Source: Rummeliibacillus suwonensis (lineage in GTDB: Bacteria; Bacillota; Bacilli; Bacillales_A; Planococcaceae). From it: DNA of 62,091 nucleotides. A model generated the notes under the pieces. That model was not told the origin of the DNA and did not search any database. It saw only the letters and a list, made by a program, of their open reading frames with translations. The translations under genes and the position numbers were made by a program. Location: NCBI RefSeq assembly GCF_007896435.1, contig NZ_VCBL01000006.1, forward strand, positions 1-62,091, given 5' to 3'. Below are positions 24,786 through 33,630 of the stretch, piece by piece (position 1 is the first letter of the stretch; the number at the start of each line of letters is the position of its first letter).

Positions 24786-25729
24786 CTGGAAGCCCTTTTA
24801 ATCGGCACAGCTGTATGAATAATAACACGACCAATGATTTCTTCAGGTGTGATCCCTTCATAGCGTGCTTCTGGTTTCAAAATGATGCGATGTGCAAAAA
24901 CAAATGGTGCTAAAAATTGAACATCATCTGGCGTTACATATCTACGACCTTTCAGCAATGCATACGCCTGTGATGCTTTCATCAAGGCAATGGAACCACG
25001 TGGACTTGCACCAAGATATACGTATTGATGCTCACGCGTAGCTCTTGCTAGTTCAACAATATAGCTTTTCACTAACTCGTCAACGTGGACGGTTTTCACT
25101 TCTTGCTGCAAAGCCTTCAATTCATCAATTGTAACGACAGCTGTTAAAGCTTCAATTGGACGGATTCCTTCTGCTCTTCTTAATACCTCGATTTCATCAT
25201 CACGACTTGGATAACCCATTTTCAATTTCAATAAAAAGCGGTCCAGCTGCGCCTCAGGTAGCGGATATGTGCCCTCATATTCAATCGGATTTTGGGTAGC
25301 CATTACAAAAAAGGGCTTTGGAATTTGCACTGTCTCTCCATCAATCGTCACCGCTGCTTCTTCCATTCCTTCTAATAGAGCAGATTGTGTTTTTGGAGAT
25401 GTACGATTAATCTCGTCGGCTAACACAATATTCCCCATTATTGGACCAGGTCGAAAATGGAATTCCATATCTTTTGGATTATAAATGGATACACCAATTA
25501 CATCTGAAGGAAGCAAATCCGGAGTGAATTGAATTCGTTTAAAATTAGCGCTTACTGATTTAGCAAGTGCGCGGACCATCATTGTTTTCCCTACACCAGG
25601 CACATCTTCAAGTAAAACATGCCCTTCTGCCAATAACGCTACAACGCTCAACTCCGCAATATGTTTTTTGCCAATCATCACTTTTTCTATATTTTGAATA
25701 ATGGATTGTAGCTTGTCGTGTGTTTCCAT
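24782..25729 (-). CDS. yeaC: MoxR-family AAA+ ATPase, YeaC type
   Basis: 315 residues. Walker A LEDVPGVGKTMMVRAL (about 41-56), Walker B NIVLADEINRTSPKTQSALLEGMEE, sensor 1 FFVMATQNPIEYEGTYPLPEAQLDRF, and sensor 2/Arg finger region ASPRGSIALMKASQAYAL are all present. MoxR ATPases act as chaperones for VWA-domain partners, here the DUF58 protein encoded next. It starts behind GGGGGCCAATAA and heads the yeaC-yeaD-yebA operon. Confidence 0.95.
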   Translation of the reverse strand: METHDKLQSIIQNIEKVMIGKKHIAELSVVALLAEGHVLLEDVPGVGKTMMVRALAKSVSANFKRIQFTPDLLPSDVIGVSIYNPKDMEFHFRPGPIMGNIVLADEINRTSPKTQSALLEGMEEAAVTIDGETVQIPKPFFVMATQNPIEYEGTYPLPEAQLDRFLLKLKMGYPSRDDEIEVLRRAEGIRPIEALTAVVTIDELKALQQEVKTVHVDELVKSYIVELARATREHQYVYLGASPRGSIALMKASQAYALLKGRRYVTPDDVQFLAPFVFAHRIILKPEARYEGITPEEIIGRVIIHTAVPIKRASR

Positions 25730-25819
25730 TTATTGGCCCCCTGTCATTTTTTCCTTTTATGTGTTCATTTTCTCAATTAGCATTATTATAGCATGATTGT
25801 TTTTAAAGCTTATAAAAAA

Positions 25820-25842
25820 GGCTCTATCTTAAATGTTGAGGG
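25820..25842 (+). repeat. Orphan ISL3-type terminal repeat
   Basis: GGCTCTATCTTAAATGTTGAGG closely matches the left end of the ISL3 element at 55981 (GGCTCTATACTAAATATTAG). No transposase or partner end was found nearby. Confidence 0.55.
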
Positions 25843-25889
25843 AAGGAACTTAGAAAAAACGGATGATTCTGATTCGGTATACCCCCTCC

Positions 25890-25990
25890 CTCTTCGCTAA
25901 AAGACCATTGAAGAAGCCGGCTGCCCCAACCGACTCAGCTTTCGCCCATAGGAAAGTAAGCAAGCCGGAGCGGAAATCAGCAAGTACACT
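25890..25990 (+). repeat. Degenerate GC-rich dispersed repeat
   Basis: Contains GGAAAGTAAGCAAGCCGGAGCGGAAATC-like sequence, in pieces, closely related to the right half of the repeat at 26088-26215. A third relative is near 55890-55975 in the opposite orientation. Confidence 0.6.
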
Positions 25991-25999
25991 ATATTTTAT

Positions 26000-26247
26000 C
26001 ACGCATGTTGATTTGACAAAAATTAGGCGTGTCTGTTTGACGTAATTTTTGAAAAACCCTGTATTCTTAGGACCATTTATATAGATTGGAGCGGAGGCTT
26101 GCTCGACTCCCGCGGGAAAAGCGAATAGATGAGACCCCGCAGCGTAGCGAGGAGGCTCAGCATTCGCCCGCAGGAAAGCGAGCAAGCCGGAGCGGAAATC
26201 AACAAATTCCCCTATTTCCATGGATTAAATTGGATAATCAACACGCC
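26000..26247. repeat. 66-bp miniature element interrupted by another repeat
   Basis: The left part (26002-26048) and right part (26231-26247) together match the reverse complement of the element at 36209-36274. Between them sits about 180 bp containing the GC-rich repeat at 26088-26215, so one repeat appears to have inserted into another. Confidence 0.6.
26088..26215 (+). repeat. GC-rich dispersed Bacillales-type repeat
   Basis: Begins GGAGCGGAGGCTTGCTCG and ends CGAGCAAGCCGGAGCGGAAATC, giving a partial long inverted repeat with GACCCCGCAGCG and GGAAAGCGAGCAAGC inside. Similar intergenic repeats are widespread in Bacillus and Lysinibacillus genomes. Its base composition is far above the surroundings. 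Confidence 0.7.
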
Positions 26248-26266
26248 TGACAAAAATGATGATGCT

Positions 26267-26485
26267 ATAAAGTGAAGCTTCCATCAGTGGGGGTTTTCTT
26301 CATCCCCCACTGAACTAGAGGAACTCAGGTTAATAACGCCACGTCCTGTGGTAACACCTGAGTGACCAACATCCTGTTGGCCCGAATCAATCGGACTTTT
26401 ACGGGCAGTTGTTCCCCCACCTATCTTTCTCGTTTCTCTCCAAATCTTGAGACGTGGGTCTTACTGCCCGTTAAAGCGGGATAAA
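26267..26485 (+). repeat. 210-bp structured dispersed repeat, copy R3
   Basis: A well preserved copy starting ATAAAGTGAAGCTTCC and ending GCGGGATAAA. Stems CAGTGGGGG/CCCCCACTG, CTCAGGT/ACCTGAG, CCAAC/GTTGG and CGGGCAGT/ACTGCCCG are intact. It lies between two divergently related gene groups, not next to a stop codon. Confidence 0.88.
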
Positions 26486-26625
26486 TTTTCAGTTCTCTTT
26501 TCCCTAAATAACCGACGAATCTCTCCGTTTACAAAGGCTCTTTGTATAATCTCTTGAAAGCTGGTTTTCCAGTAACCTTAATTTGTTCCGACGCTGATAT
26601 TTCAATTACATATAATATAGAACCC

Positions 26626-26656
26626 AAAAAACACGACTTACTGATTAGTCGTGTTT
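26626..26656 (-). terminator. Terminator of the nos operon
   Basis: AACACGACTA and AAGTCGTGTT pair on the minus strand and are followed by TTTTTG. It begins about 20 bases after the nosF stop. Confidence 0.85.
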
Positions 26657-26676
26657 TCATGTTATTACATATATTT

Positions 26677-27357
26677 CTATTTTTTCACGATTTCATGCAT
26701 AAAAAGTTCTTCTAAATGCATTGTTTTTGTTTCTTGCAATACAGATTGAATATTTCCATGCCTTAACACATGACCATCATGTAGTAAAAGAACATCATCT
26801 GCCAGCTCTTCTGCAAAAGAAAGTAAATGTGTTGAAAATAGAATCGTTTTACCACTTTCCTTTTGTTCCTTTAAGATTGTTTTAAGTTCGGCGATCCAGC
26901 GAATATCTAAACCATTTGTTGGTTCATCTAAAATCAGTAATTGTTCTTCTCCTAATAATGCTTGTGCTAAGTTTAATCGTTGACGCATCCCTTTTGAAAA
27001 TTGACGGACGCGTTGTTTGCGATATTCCCATAAACCTACTCGCTTTAAAGCCTTGTCGATTTCGCTTGACTGGATCTTTTTCAATCCTGCAAGTAACTGC
27101 AAAATTTCCAGTGCCGTCAAAGTTGGTGGAAAATTGACATCATCAGGCATGTAACGAATCGAAGGTTTCGTAGCCCATTTCAATTCACCACTATCTGGTT
27201 TTTCTTCTCCAATTAATAAGCGGATCAGAGTACTCTTACCAGCCCCATTTCCACCAGCCAAAGCAATGATTCGCCTCTCTTGTAAGAGAAATGAAACATC
27301 AATGATTCCTTGGGCTTCTGAATACTTCTTAACAAGATTTTTTCCTTCTACCATCAT
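26677..27357 (-). CDS. nosF: ABC transporter ATP-binding protein, NosF-like
   Basis: 226 residues from the ATG of MMVEGKNLVKKY, which overlaps the nosY stop. Walker A is AGGNGAGKSTLIRLL, the signature FSKGMRQRLNLAQALL, Walker B LLILDEPTNGLD and the H-loop FSTHLLS. With NosY and NosD it forms the NosFYD complex that supports copper-centre maturation of N2O reductase in denitrifiers. Here no nosZ is in the window, so the target enzyme is unknown. Last gene of the nosD-L-Y-F operon. Confidence 0.85.
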   Translation of the reverse strand: MMVEGKNLVKKYSEAQGIIDVSFLLQERRIIALAGGNGAGKSTLIRLLIGEEKPDSGELKWATKPSIRYMPDDVNFPPTLTALEILQLLAGLKKIQSSEIDKALKRVGLWEYRKQRVRQFSKGMRQRLNLAQALLGEEQLLILDEPTNGLDIRWIAELKTILKEQKESGKTILFSTHLLSFAEELADDVLLLHDGHVLRHGNIQSVLQETKTMHLEELFMHEIVKK

Positions 27358-28169
27358 ACTTGACGCCCTCTTTTCACTAGCAGCCATTTTGCCAATAATA
27401 TCGGTAATACAATCCATAAAATTGTGACAATTGCATACAATACGTATCCCATCGTTGAGCTATAAAATTCGGTAAAATGATGGAAGGATGGTCCTAATAC
27501 AGATGTTTGCCCGGAGAAAAGAAAATAGCCAAAACGAATCCATTCAGCAGGGTTTAGGTGGATCATAATAATCGTCAATTTTTGCAAAACATGCCCTGCA
27601 ACAACTGTACCAATTGCCATTAGTGCATAGGATAAAAGCAATAATGATACCGCCCATACGACTAGTGACAAAGCTAATGCATGTAAACGACTTTTAGCAA
27701 AAGTACCGCAAAGTATGGCAATGGCAGAGAATATAAGTACTGTCATGATCGACAGTCCTACGAACAGGATTGGTAAATGTACTTGACCTGATATTCCATT
27801 CATACCAAGCACGACTGCAAAAGCTAATAATAAAATAAGCATGAACGATAATAGCAAGGCGATATATTTACCCCAAATATATTGGGCAACTGTTATAGGA
27901 TATGTTTTCAACAATGAAAACCAACCTGATTCTAAGTCACTAGCGATCCCCATGCTACCTATCGTTAAGATGAATAATGGCAGTAAAAACAAAAGTAAGT
28001 TTAAAAAGCTGGCAGTTTGTCTTGTAAAACCATTAACATCAGGCAGCGCAATTTGTTGTATAAGAGAAATCGTAGCAAAGACAAAAACAAAAAGTAATGC
28101 TACTAATTGCATCCATCGGCTTCGTAGCATTTGTCTCCACTCTAATCGGATAAACAGGCGATTACTCAA
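27354..28169 (-). CDS. nosY: ABC transporter permease, NosY-like
   Basis: About 271 residues with six hydrophobic helices, of the ABC-2/NosY type. I prefer a TTG start at 28169, which overlaps the nosL stop as TTGA and has GGGGTG seven bases upstream; the ATG at 28184 lacks a ribosome site. It pairs with NosF directly downstream (ATGA overlap) and with the periplasmic-type NosD. In the first cytoplasmic segment RLFIRLEWRQMLRSR is strongly basic. Confidence 0.83.
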   Translation of the reverse strand: MSNRLFIRLEWRQMLRSRWMQLVALLFVFVFATISLIQQIALPDVNGFTRQTASFLNLLLFLLPLFILTIGSMGIASDLESGWFSLLKTYPITVAQYIWGKYIALLLSFMLILLLAFAVVLGMNGISGQVHLPILFVGLSIMTVLIFSAIAILCGTFAKSRLHALALSLVVWAVSLLLLSYALMAIGTVVAGHVLQKLTIIMIHLNPAEWIRFGYFLFSGQTSVLGPSFHHFTEFYSSTMGYVLYAIVTILWIVLPILLAKWLLVKRGRQV

Positions 28170-28624
28170 TGGTGTACACCCCATTCAAAGGTATCTAGAT
28201 CAGAAAAACTTAATAATTTTCCCTTACCTTCTTTTTCAATATATTTTTTTGCTTCTTCTTTTGTTTGAAAGGCGATTACACCATAAGACATAGGTGTCCA
28301 AATATCTTTGTCATATACGTAAGAAGCTGTTTTGACATCTAGCCATTTCTTACCACTTTCATCTTTGATAAAAGCCTTGCCTAGATCATCCTCATCCATG
28401 CCTTTCATATATTCAATTAAACAACCTAAATCATCGAATATTTCATAATCTCCATTCTTTAAAGCAATTTCTCCAGCATATTCTTTATGAACGATAGTCA
28501 TATTACATATTTTGCAAATATCTGTTTCACTATCGATTTCTCTCGGTTTATATTCTTTATCGCCACAAGCTTGTAAACATAAAACAGCAGCAAAGATACC
28601 TACTAACCATCTCTTTTTCATCAT
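28166..28624 (-). CDS. nosL: NosL-like copper-binding lipoprotein
   Basis: 152 residues from ATGATG, overlapping the nosD stop. A lipoprotein signal peptide ends LCLQACGDK with the lipid-modified Cys. The mature part has CKICNMTIV, the CxxCxM copper motif of NosL, then IFDDLGCLIEYM and TPMSYGVIAFQTKEEA. NosL delivers Cu(I) for assembly of the copper sites in N2O reductase. The gene order nosD-nosL-nosY-nosF with overlapping junctions shows tight coupling. Confidence 0.88.
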   Translation of the reverse strand: MMKKRWLVGIFAAVLCLQACGDKEYKPREIDSETDICKICNMTIVHKEYAGEIALKNGDYEIFDDLGCLIEYMKGMDEDDLGKAFIKDESGKKWLDVKTASYVYDKDIWTPMSYGVIAFQTKEEAKKYIEKEGKGKLLSFSDLDTFEWGVHH

Positions 28625-29904
28625 TGTATTTCCTTTCTCCAAAACCATAGTATTGCAAGCACCATTCCAAATCCTAATATTATTTTCCAAACAGTCCGCA
28701 CACTTTTACTTTCCACTATTATGGCACTTCGCATCATCGGTTCCTTGTCAACTAATTGCTTTTTTTCAATTGCATTTGTTTGGCGATCCATCATGTTCAG
28801 CAGTACAACACTCGGTGATTCGATAAAATATTGATAAGCAGGCTGTCTAACCATCCATTGTCCGAAGCTTTGGAGTGCCACATAACTTCGATCACCAATC
28901 CCATTATCATCCACATCAATTCCTGCATAATCATCATAATAATTTTGTGCAATATCACTACCGCTTCCATCCGAACGAAGATTCACAATGTTGCCGATAA
29001 AATCATTCTTATTTATTTTGTTTTGTTCATTCGATCGGATTAGTTCCATTGCTGATTGGTTCATCAAAAATGTATTTTTTTTCATCGATGAATTGGTTAA
29101 ATTCTGTGCTGAAATCGCCGTTCGATTGTTTTGAAATAGATTGTTGAAAACATTAATATTTTTTGATTGAAATAAAGTCATACCGGAGGCGTTTAATCCA
29201 TTTTGTTCAAATAGTCGATTATGACTGAGCTTTGCATTTTCAGACATCATCAACATAATACCGGTCACATTCTTCTGAAAAGTATTATCGGTTGCTTGTC
29301 CGTTTTTGGTATACATAAAATGGAGCGCATAACGCCCATTTTGAATTTTATTTTTTGAAAGTGAAATTTGATTCACCGCTTCTATATAAACACCATCTTG
29401 AACATTTTGAATATTATTTTCCTGCACTGTCACATTGGCACTATTATAAATAGCTAATCCATTTCCCTTATCGGCATAATGCCCATGAATTCCTGCAATT
29501 TCTAGATGCTTTAGTGTAATGTCTTGCGTATTATAAAGTTGGATTCCACTCCATACATTTTTGAAATGAAGGTGCTTAAAATGCAGGTGCTGCGATTTCT
29601 TCCCTACTATTCCTATATGAGCATTTTGCACTGTTATGTTTTCAACTGTTACCTGCTCAGCATTTTCTATTTTTATAGCAGGCTTTTGGTTCGCGCTTTG
29701 CAAAATGGTGTGCTTAGATCCTTTAATCGTTAGTGATTTACGAATCACTACATTTTCTTTGTATATAGTATCTGGGAGCTGTAATATTCCATTTTCAGGT
29801 GTTTGGTCGATCAGTTGTTGCAATGTTTTTGTTTTTGCCTGTCCTTGTGGCATCGACCACATCGAAACGATCAAAAAAATGATGAAAATCCAAATACGTT
29901 TCAT
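28621..29904 (-). CDS. nosD: NosD-like periplasmic/extracellular copper-assembly protein
   Basis: 427 residues: signal peptide (1-23), a long right-handed parallel beta-helix built of repeating N-rich coils (about 70-310; NGLAIYNSANVTVQENNI is one turn), the NosD pattern DDYAGIDVDDNGIGD, and a C-terminal membrane helix (about 405-421) that anchors it to the Gram-positive membrane. It begins the operon with nosL, nosY and nosF. In denitrifiers NosD acts with NosFY in maturation of the CuZ centre. Confidence 0.88.
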   Translation of the reverse strand: MKRIWIFIIFLIVSMWSMPQGQAKTKTLQQLIDQTPENGILQLPDTIYKENVVIRKSLTIKGSKHTILQSANQKPAIKIENAEQVTVENITVQNAHIGIVGKKSQHLHFKHLHFKNVWSGIQLYNTQDITLKHLEIAGIHGHYADKGNGLAIYNSANVTVQENNIQNVQDGVYIEAVNQISLSKNKIQNGRYALHFMYTKNGQATDNTFQKNVTGIMLMMSENAKLSHNRLFEQNGLNASGMTLFQSKNINVFNNLFQNNRTAISAQNLTNSSMKKNTFLMNQSAMELIRSNEQNKINKNDFIGNIVNLRSDGSGSDIAQNYYDDYAGIDVDDNGIGDRSYVALQSFGQWMVRQPAYQYFIESPSVVLLNMMDRQTNAIEKKQLVDKEPMMRSAIIVESKSVRTVWKIILGFGMVLAILWFWRKEIQ

Positions 29905-30084
29905 AAGCCCTCCTCCGTTCTACGATAAGGCTTTTGGTTGAGTTTTCTTATGGCTGTTTCTTCATAAAGTAAGTAAAATAGTGACATCGTTGTATCATTA
30001 TTTTTCAGTACCCAGAAAGATTTAACGAGAAATCACTACTTATCTTTCCTGCTTACATAACAACATTCATTGAAAATAATACGA

Positions 30085-30112
30085 CAAAAAGGGCATAGGT
30101 AACCCCAGCCCT
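30085..30112 (-). terminator. Terminator after the second NosL-like gene
   Basis: On the minus strand AAGGGC(T)GGG and CC(TAT)GCCCTT pair, followed by TTTTTG, 24 bases after the stop at 30137. It separates this gene from nosD. Confidence 0.75.
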
Positions 30113-30136
30113 TCTAAGGATCTTTAGTGATGATGA

Positions 30137-30742
30137 CTAGTTATTCATATCCATGTCCATTTTTTCACCAGAGTCATTGTTTTTCATTTTTTGCATTTTC
30201 TTTTTATATCGTTCATTAGCTACTCCGTCTACATCTGAAATTTTGACAATTTTAGCACCATCATGTTTTTTGATGAACGAATTAGCGCTTTCTTCATCTT
30301 TGAAAAATGCATAGCCATAATTCATTGGTGTTTTGATAGCTGCTTTGACAATAACAGCATCCCCAAGTTTTAACCATTCTTTCGAATCATAGTCACGAAC
30401 ATATTTGTCATATTGAACTTTATCCTTGCGTTCTTGGTTGAGCATACAGCCAATATCGTCAAAGAAAATAGTGGATCCATCCTCTTTAATAGCTTGTGCC
30501 GAGAATGCCCCCATTTCATGATTAGCTTCATAGACTTTCATATTACAGAATGCACACTTCGTATCTTCTGTTGGCTCCTGTAATTTAGAATTCACCTTAT
30601 TATAAGTCGCTGTTTTTGTAGTTTGTTCTGTTTTTTCTGCTGTTGTTTTTTTAGAATCTGTTGTTTTGGCATTGTCTTGTCCACATGCTGCAAGTAATAG
30701 CGCTGCCGAAATAACGATTAACCCTAGTTGTCTTTTCATCAT
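30137..30742 (-). CDS. Second NosL-like lipoprotein
   Basis: 201 residues from the ATG pair behind GGGAGAGAAA. The signal peptide ends LLLAACGQD with a lipobox Cys. A Thr/Lys-rich linker (about 22-50) leads to the NosL domain: CAFCNMKVYEAN (CxxCxM), IFFDDIGCML and TPMNYGYAFFKDEESA. The tail is Met/Asp-rich (EKMDMDMNN), which might bind metal. It is related to but clearly different from the NosL at 28166, so the locus carries two such proteins with separate transcripts. Confidence 0.85.
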   Translation of the reverse strand: MMKRQLGLIVISAALLLAACGQDNAKTTDSKKTTAEKTEQTTKTATYNKVNSKLQEPTEDTKCAFCNMKVYEANHEMGAFSAQAIKEDGSTIFFDDIGCMLNQERKDKVQYDKYVRDYDSKEWLKLGDAVIVKAAIKTPMNYGYAFFKDEESANSFIKKHDGAKIVKISDVDGVANERYKKKMQKMKNNDSGEKMDMDMNN

Positions 30743-30862
30743 TTTCTCTCCCTTCTTACTAATTATTACTTTAATGATTAGTTGTGAAAAAAGTTCAAAA
30801 TTCATATGTCTATATTTTGACTTATTGATGTTATGGTGCTCTTATGATGGAATTTTTATAAA

Positions 30863-30915
30863 TAAAAATGCTCTATAAAGTAGATTTTTTCATTTTCTAC
30901 TCTATAGAGCATATT
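30863..30915 (-). terminator. Long hairpin terminator of nadE
   Basis: ATGCTCTATA..TAGA and TCTA..TATAGAGCAT make a stem of about 17 pairs; a T-run follows on the minus strand. It lies about 270 bases beyond the nadE stop because repeat R4 sits in between. Confidence 0.75.
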
Positions 30916-30946
30916 TTAATGTTATTTTCTTCTTCAATGGCTTACG

Positions 30947-31162
30947 ATAAAGTGAAACTCCATCAGTGGGGGCTTTCTTCACCTCTCACTGAAATAGAGG
31001 AACTCAGGTTAAAAGCGCCACGTCCTGTGACAACACCTGAGGGACCAACATCTTGTTGGCCCGAACCAATCGGACTTTTACGGGCAGTTGTTCCCCCACC
31101 TATCTTTCTCATTTCTCTCTAAATCTTGAGATGGGGGTCTTACTGCCCGTTAAAGCGGGATA
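30947..31162 (+). repeat. 210-bp structured dispersed repeat, copy R4
   Basis: Starts ATAAAGTGAAACTCC, with the inner GCCAC/GTGAC and CCAAC-ATCTT-GTTGG hairpins, and ends GCGGGATAGG, so the right boundary is slightly altered. It lies between nadE and the probable nadE terminator, in the orientation opposite to nadE. Confidence 0.88.
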
Positions 31163-31186
31163 GGTGTAGCATATACATATAATTGA

Positions 31187-32011
31187 TCATTTCCAAAAAT
31201 CATCAAAAATAGTGATTGGTAAGTGGCGTTTATGTTGGGAGCGCAAGTAATGTCCCTCAATTTTTTGACGAGCCTCTTCTGAGATCTCTTTGCCTTCCAA
31301 ATAGTCATCAATTTGATCGTATGTTACACCAAGCACGACTTCATCTGGTAAAGCTGGACGATGTTCTTCCAAATCTGCGGTTGGTGTTTTTTCATATAAA
31401 TGTTTTGGACAATTAAGTTCAGCCAGTAGTATTTTTCCTTGACGTTTGTTTAAACGGAAGATTGGCGTAAGGTCAGCTCCACCATCTCCAAACTTTGTAA
31501 AGAAACCTGTCACTGCTTCTGCAGCATGGTCTGTGCCAAGTACGACCGCATGATGATGAGCCGCGATCGCATATTGAACCTTCATACGCTCACGAGCTTT
31601 TTCATTTCCCTTTACAAAATCAGAAAGTTCGATACCTATTTCTTTTAATGACTGAACACTTACATCCACTGCCGGTTTAATATTGACCGTGTACACTTGT
31701 GTTGGTTGGATAAATTGGATAGCATCCTGACAATCTTGTTCATCTGCTTGTACTCCATATGGCAAACGGACTGCCCAAAAGGAATAGCGATTTTCTCCAG
31801 CTTCTGCATTTAACTCATCTACTGCAATCTGCGTTAGTTTTCCTGCTAAAGTAGAATCCTGACCACCTGATAAAGCAAGTACAAATCCTCTAACAAAGGT
31901 ATTCTTTTTCGCATATTCTTTTAGAAAGTCGATCGATTTGCGGATTTCTTCTTTCGCATCAATTTTGGGGAGTACATGTAATTCTTCAATAATTTGTTGT
32001 TGCAAAGTCAT
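31187..32011 (-). CDS. nadE: NH3-dependent NAD+ synthetase
   Basis: 274 residues; makes NAD from nicotinic acid adenine dinucleotide, ATP and ammonia. The ATP pyrophosphatase loop is [15 protein letters not shown] (about 46-60), and [26 protein letters not shown] is the family signature. No glutaminase domain is attached, so it belongs to the ammonia-dependent, Bacillus-type class. Its ATG overlaps the pncB stop (TAATG), so it is translated with pncB. Confidence 0.97.
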   Translation of the reverse strand: MTLQQQIIEELHVLPKIDAKEEIRKSIDFLKEYAKKNTFVRGFVLALSGGQDSTLAGKLTQIAVDELNAEAGENRYSFWAVRLPYGVQADEQDCQDAIQFIQPTQVYTVNIKPAVDVSVQSLKEIGIELSDFVKGNEKARERMKVQYAIAAHHHAVVLGTDHAAEAVTGFFTKFGDGGADLTPIFRLNKRQGKILLAELNCPKHLYEKTPTADLEEHRPALPDEVVLGVTYDQIDDYLEGKEISEEARQKIEGHYLRSQHKRHLPITIFDDFWK

Positions 32012-33495
32012 TAAAAATCCCTCCCTAAATTAGTATCCATTTCTCTCACCATGTCTTTGACAGCTTCTATATTCTTCATTCTATTATCCCAGCATTTTTG
32101 GCTTAAATCGACTGGATACTCCTCTGGATTCAAAGAACGTTTATATTCATCCCATAACAATTCTAGATTTTCATTTGCATAAGCTCTCATATCTTGTACA
32201 GATGGACTTTCATAAATAATACGGCCATCTTCAATTACTTTCGTATGAAGATTTTTTGCTGTAAAGTTTGTGACAAATTTTGAGATGAATGTATGAATAG
32301 GATGGAACATTTTAATACGCTCTTCGGATTCAGGATTTTCATCAAACATCGTAATATAATCGCCCTCTGCTTTGCCGTTTTCAAGGTCAATAATACGATA
32401 TAATTTTTTCAATCCTGGTGTCGTCACTTTTTCAGCATTGGCAGAAATTTTAATACGATCTTGCATTTGACCTTTTTCATCTTCAAGAGAAACAAGTTTA
32501 TAAACTGCACCTAATGCTGGTTGATCGTATGCAGTGATCAACTTCGTCCCAATACCCCACTGATCCACTTTAGCGCCTTGAGCCAATAAGTTTAAAATTG
32601 TATATTCATCTAAATCGTTTGAAACTACGATCTTTGCTTTTGTAAAACCTGCCTCATCTAACATTTTACGAGCAGCTTTGGATAAGAAAGCAATATCTCC
32701 ACTATCTAAGCGAATACCTATAAAATTGATCTTATCCCCTAGCTCTTTTGCTACTTTGATCGCAGTTGGTACACCAGATTTTAATGTATCATACGTATCA
32801 ACGAGAAAAACACAATCTTTATGGCGCCGAGCATATGCATGAAAAGCTTCATAATCATTTTTATACGCTTGTACTAATGAATGGGCATGTGTTCCAGCAA
32901 CAGGTATATTAAATAGCTTTCCAGCCCGAACATTACTCGTCGCATCAAAGCCACCAATAATGGATGCTCTAGTTCCCCAGATAGCCGCGTCCATTTCTTG
33001 TGCGCGACGTGAACCAAACTCCATAATCACATCGTCCTTTACGATTTGTTTGATACGGCTTGCTTTTGTGGCAATAAGCGTTTGAAAATTAACAATATTA
33101 AGAATAGCTGTTTCTACTATTTGTGCTTCACCTAAAGGAGCCTCAATCCTCATAATTGGTTCATTTCCAAAAACAAGTTCTCCTTCAATCATAGAGTAAA
33201 TGCTACCTGTAAAACGAAGATTTTTTAAGTATTCAATAAAATCCGAATCATATCCCACTACTTCTTTAAGATATTGGATATCTGACTCACTAAAATGAAA
33301 ATCGCGCAAGTACTCCAACACTCTCTCTAAGCCAGCAAAAATAGCGTAGCCATTTCCAAATGGTAACTTTCGAAAATACACCTCGAACACGGCTTTACGA
33401 TTATGTATTCCATCCGCCCAATAGGATTCTGCCATATTGATTTGATATAAATCTGTATGTAGCGCTAAGCTATCATCAGGATATTTTGATTTCAT
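32011..33495 (-). CDS. pncB: Nicotinate phosphoribosyltransferase
   Basis: 494 residues from the ATG of [10 protein letters not shown], behind AAGGGACTAAGT; a longer frame from 33525 lacks a ribosome site. First step of NAD salvage: nicotinate plus PRPP gives nicotinate mononucleotide. Diagnostic segments are [15 protein letters not shown] at the N-terminus, [27 protein letters not shown] with the conserved His, and [13 protein letters not shown]. It forms an operon with nadE. A palindrome 88-101 bases upstream may be an operator. Confidence 0.95.
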   Translation of the reverse strand: MKSKYPDDSLALHTDLYQINMAESYWADGIHNRKAVFEVYFRKLPFGNGYAIFAGLERVLEYLRDFHFSESDIQYLKEVVGYDSDFIEYLKNLRFTGSIYSMIEGELVFGNEPIMRIEAPLGEAQIVETAILNIVNFQTLIATKASRIKQIVKDDVIMEFGSRRAQEMDAAIWGTRASIIGGFDATSNVRAGKLFNIPVAGTHAHSLVQAYKNDYEAFHAYARRHKDCVFLVDTYDTLKSGVPTAIKVAKELGDKINFIGIRLDSGDIAFLSKAARKMLDEAGFTKAKIVVSNDLDEYTILNLLAQGAKVDQWGIGTKLITAYDQPALGAVYKLVSLEDEKGQMQDRIKISANAEKVTTPGLKKLYRIIDLENGKAEGDYITMFDENPESEERIKMFHPIHTFISKFVTNFTAKNLHTKVIEDGRIIYESPSVQDMRAYANENLELLWDEYKRSLNPEEYPVDLSQKCWDNRMKNIEAVKDMVREMDTNLGRDF

Positions 33496-33582
33496 ACTTA
33501 GTCCCTTCTTCCACTGTTTCTTCATAAATCATAGTATACACTATTTACATTTAAATATATCTTGAGAAAAACCAATAGTGTC

Positions 33583-33596
33583 ATGACAACTGTCAT
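33583..33596. promoter_or_regulatory. Palindrome upstream of pncB-nadE
   Basis: ATGACAACTGTCAT is an almost perfect inverted repeat. It differs by one base from ATGACAACTATCAT upstream of des (39841-39854), which suggests a shared regulator or a similar operator; unproven. Confidence 0.35.
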
Positions 33597-33630
33597 CTCA
33601 TTATCTCACATTTTACTTATGACAAGCCTG

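Larger units (their letters stand above)
25730..26676. other. Repeat-packed intergenic region
   Basis: About 950 bases without a gene. It holds an orphan ISL3-like end, a degenerate GC-rich repeat, a 66-bp-type element split by a GC-rich repeat, copy R3 of the structured repeat, and the nosF terminator. The minus-strand frame 25850-26221 runs through these repeats and is not a gene. Confidence 0.7.

Noticed and set aside
25850-26221. 123-residue minus-strand frame
   Set aside because: It reads through two copies of a GC-rich repeat and a miniature element; open only by composition.
26677-27417. Longer start of nosF at 27417
   Set aside because: The extension lies inside nosY; the ATGA overlap at 27357 matches the other junctions in the operon.
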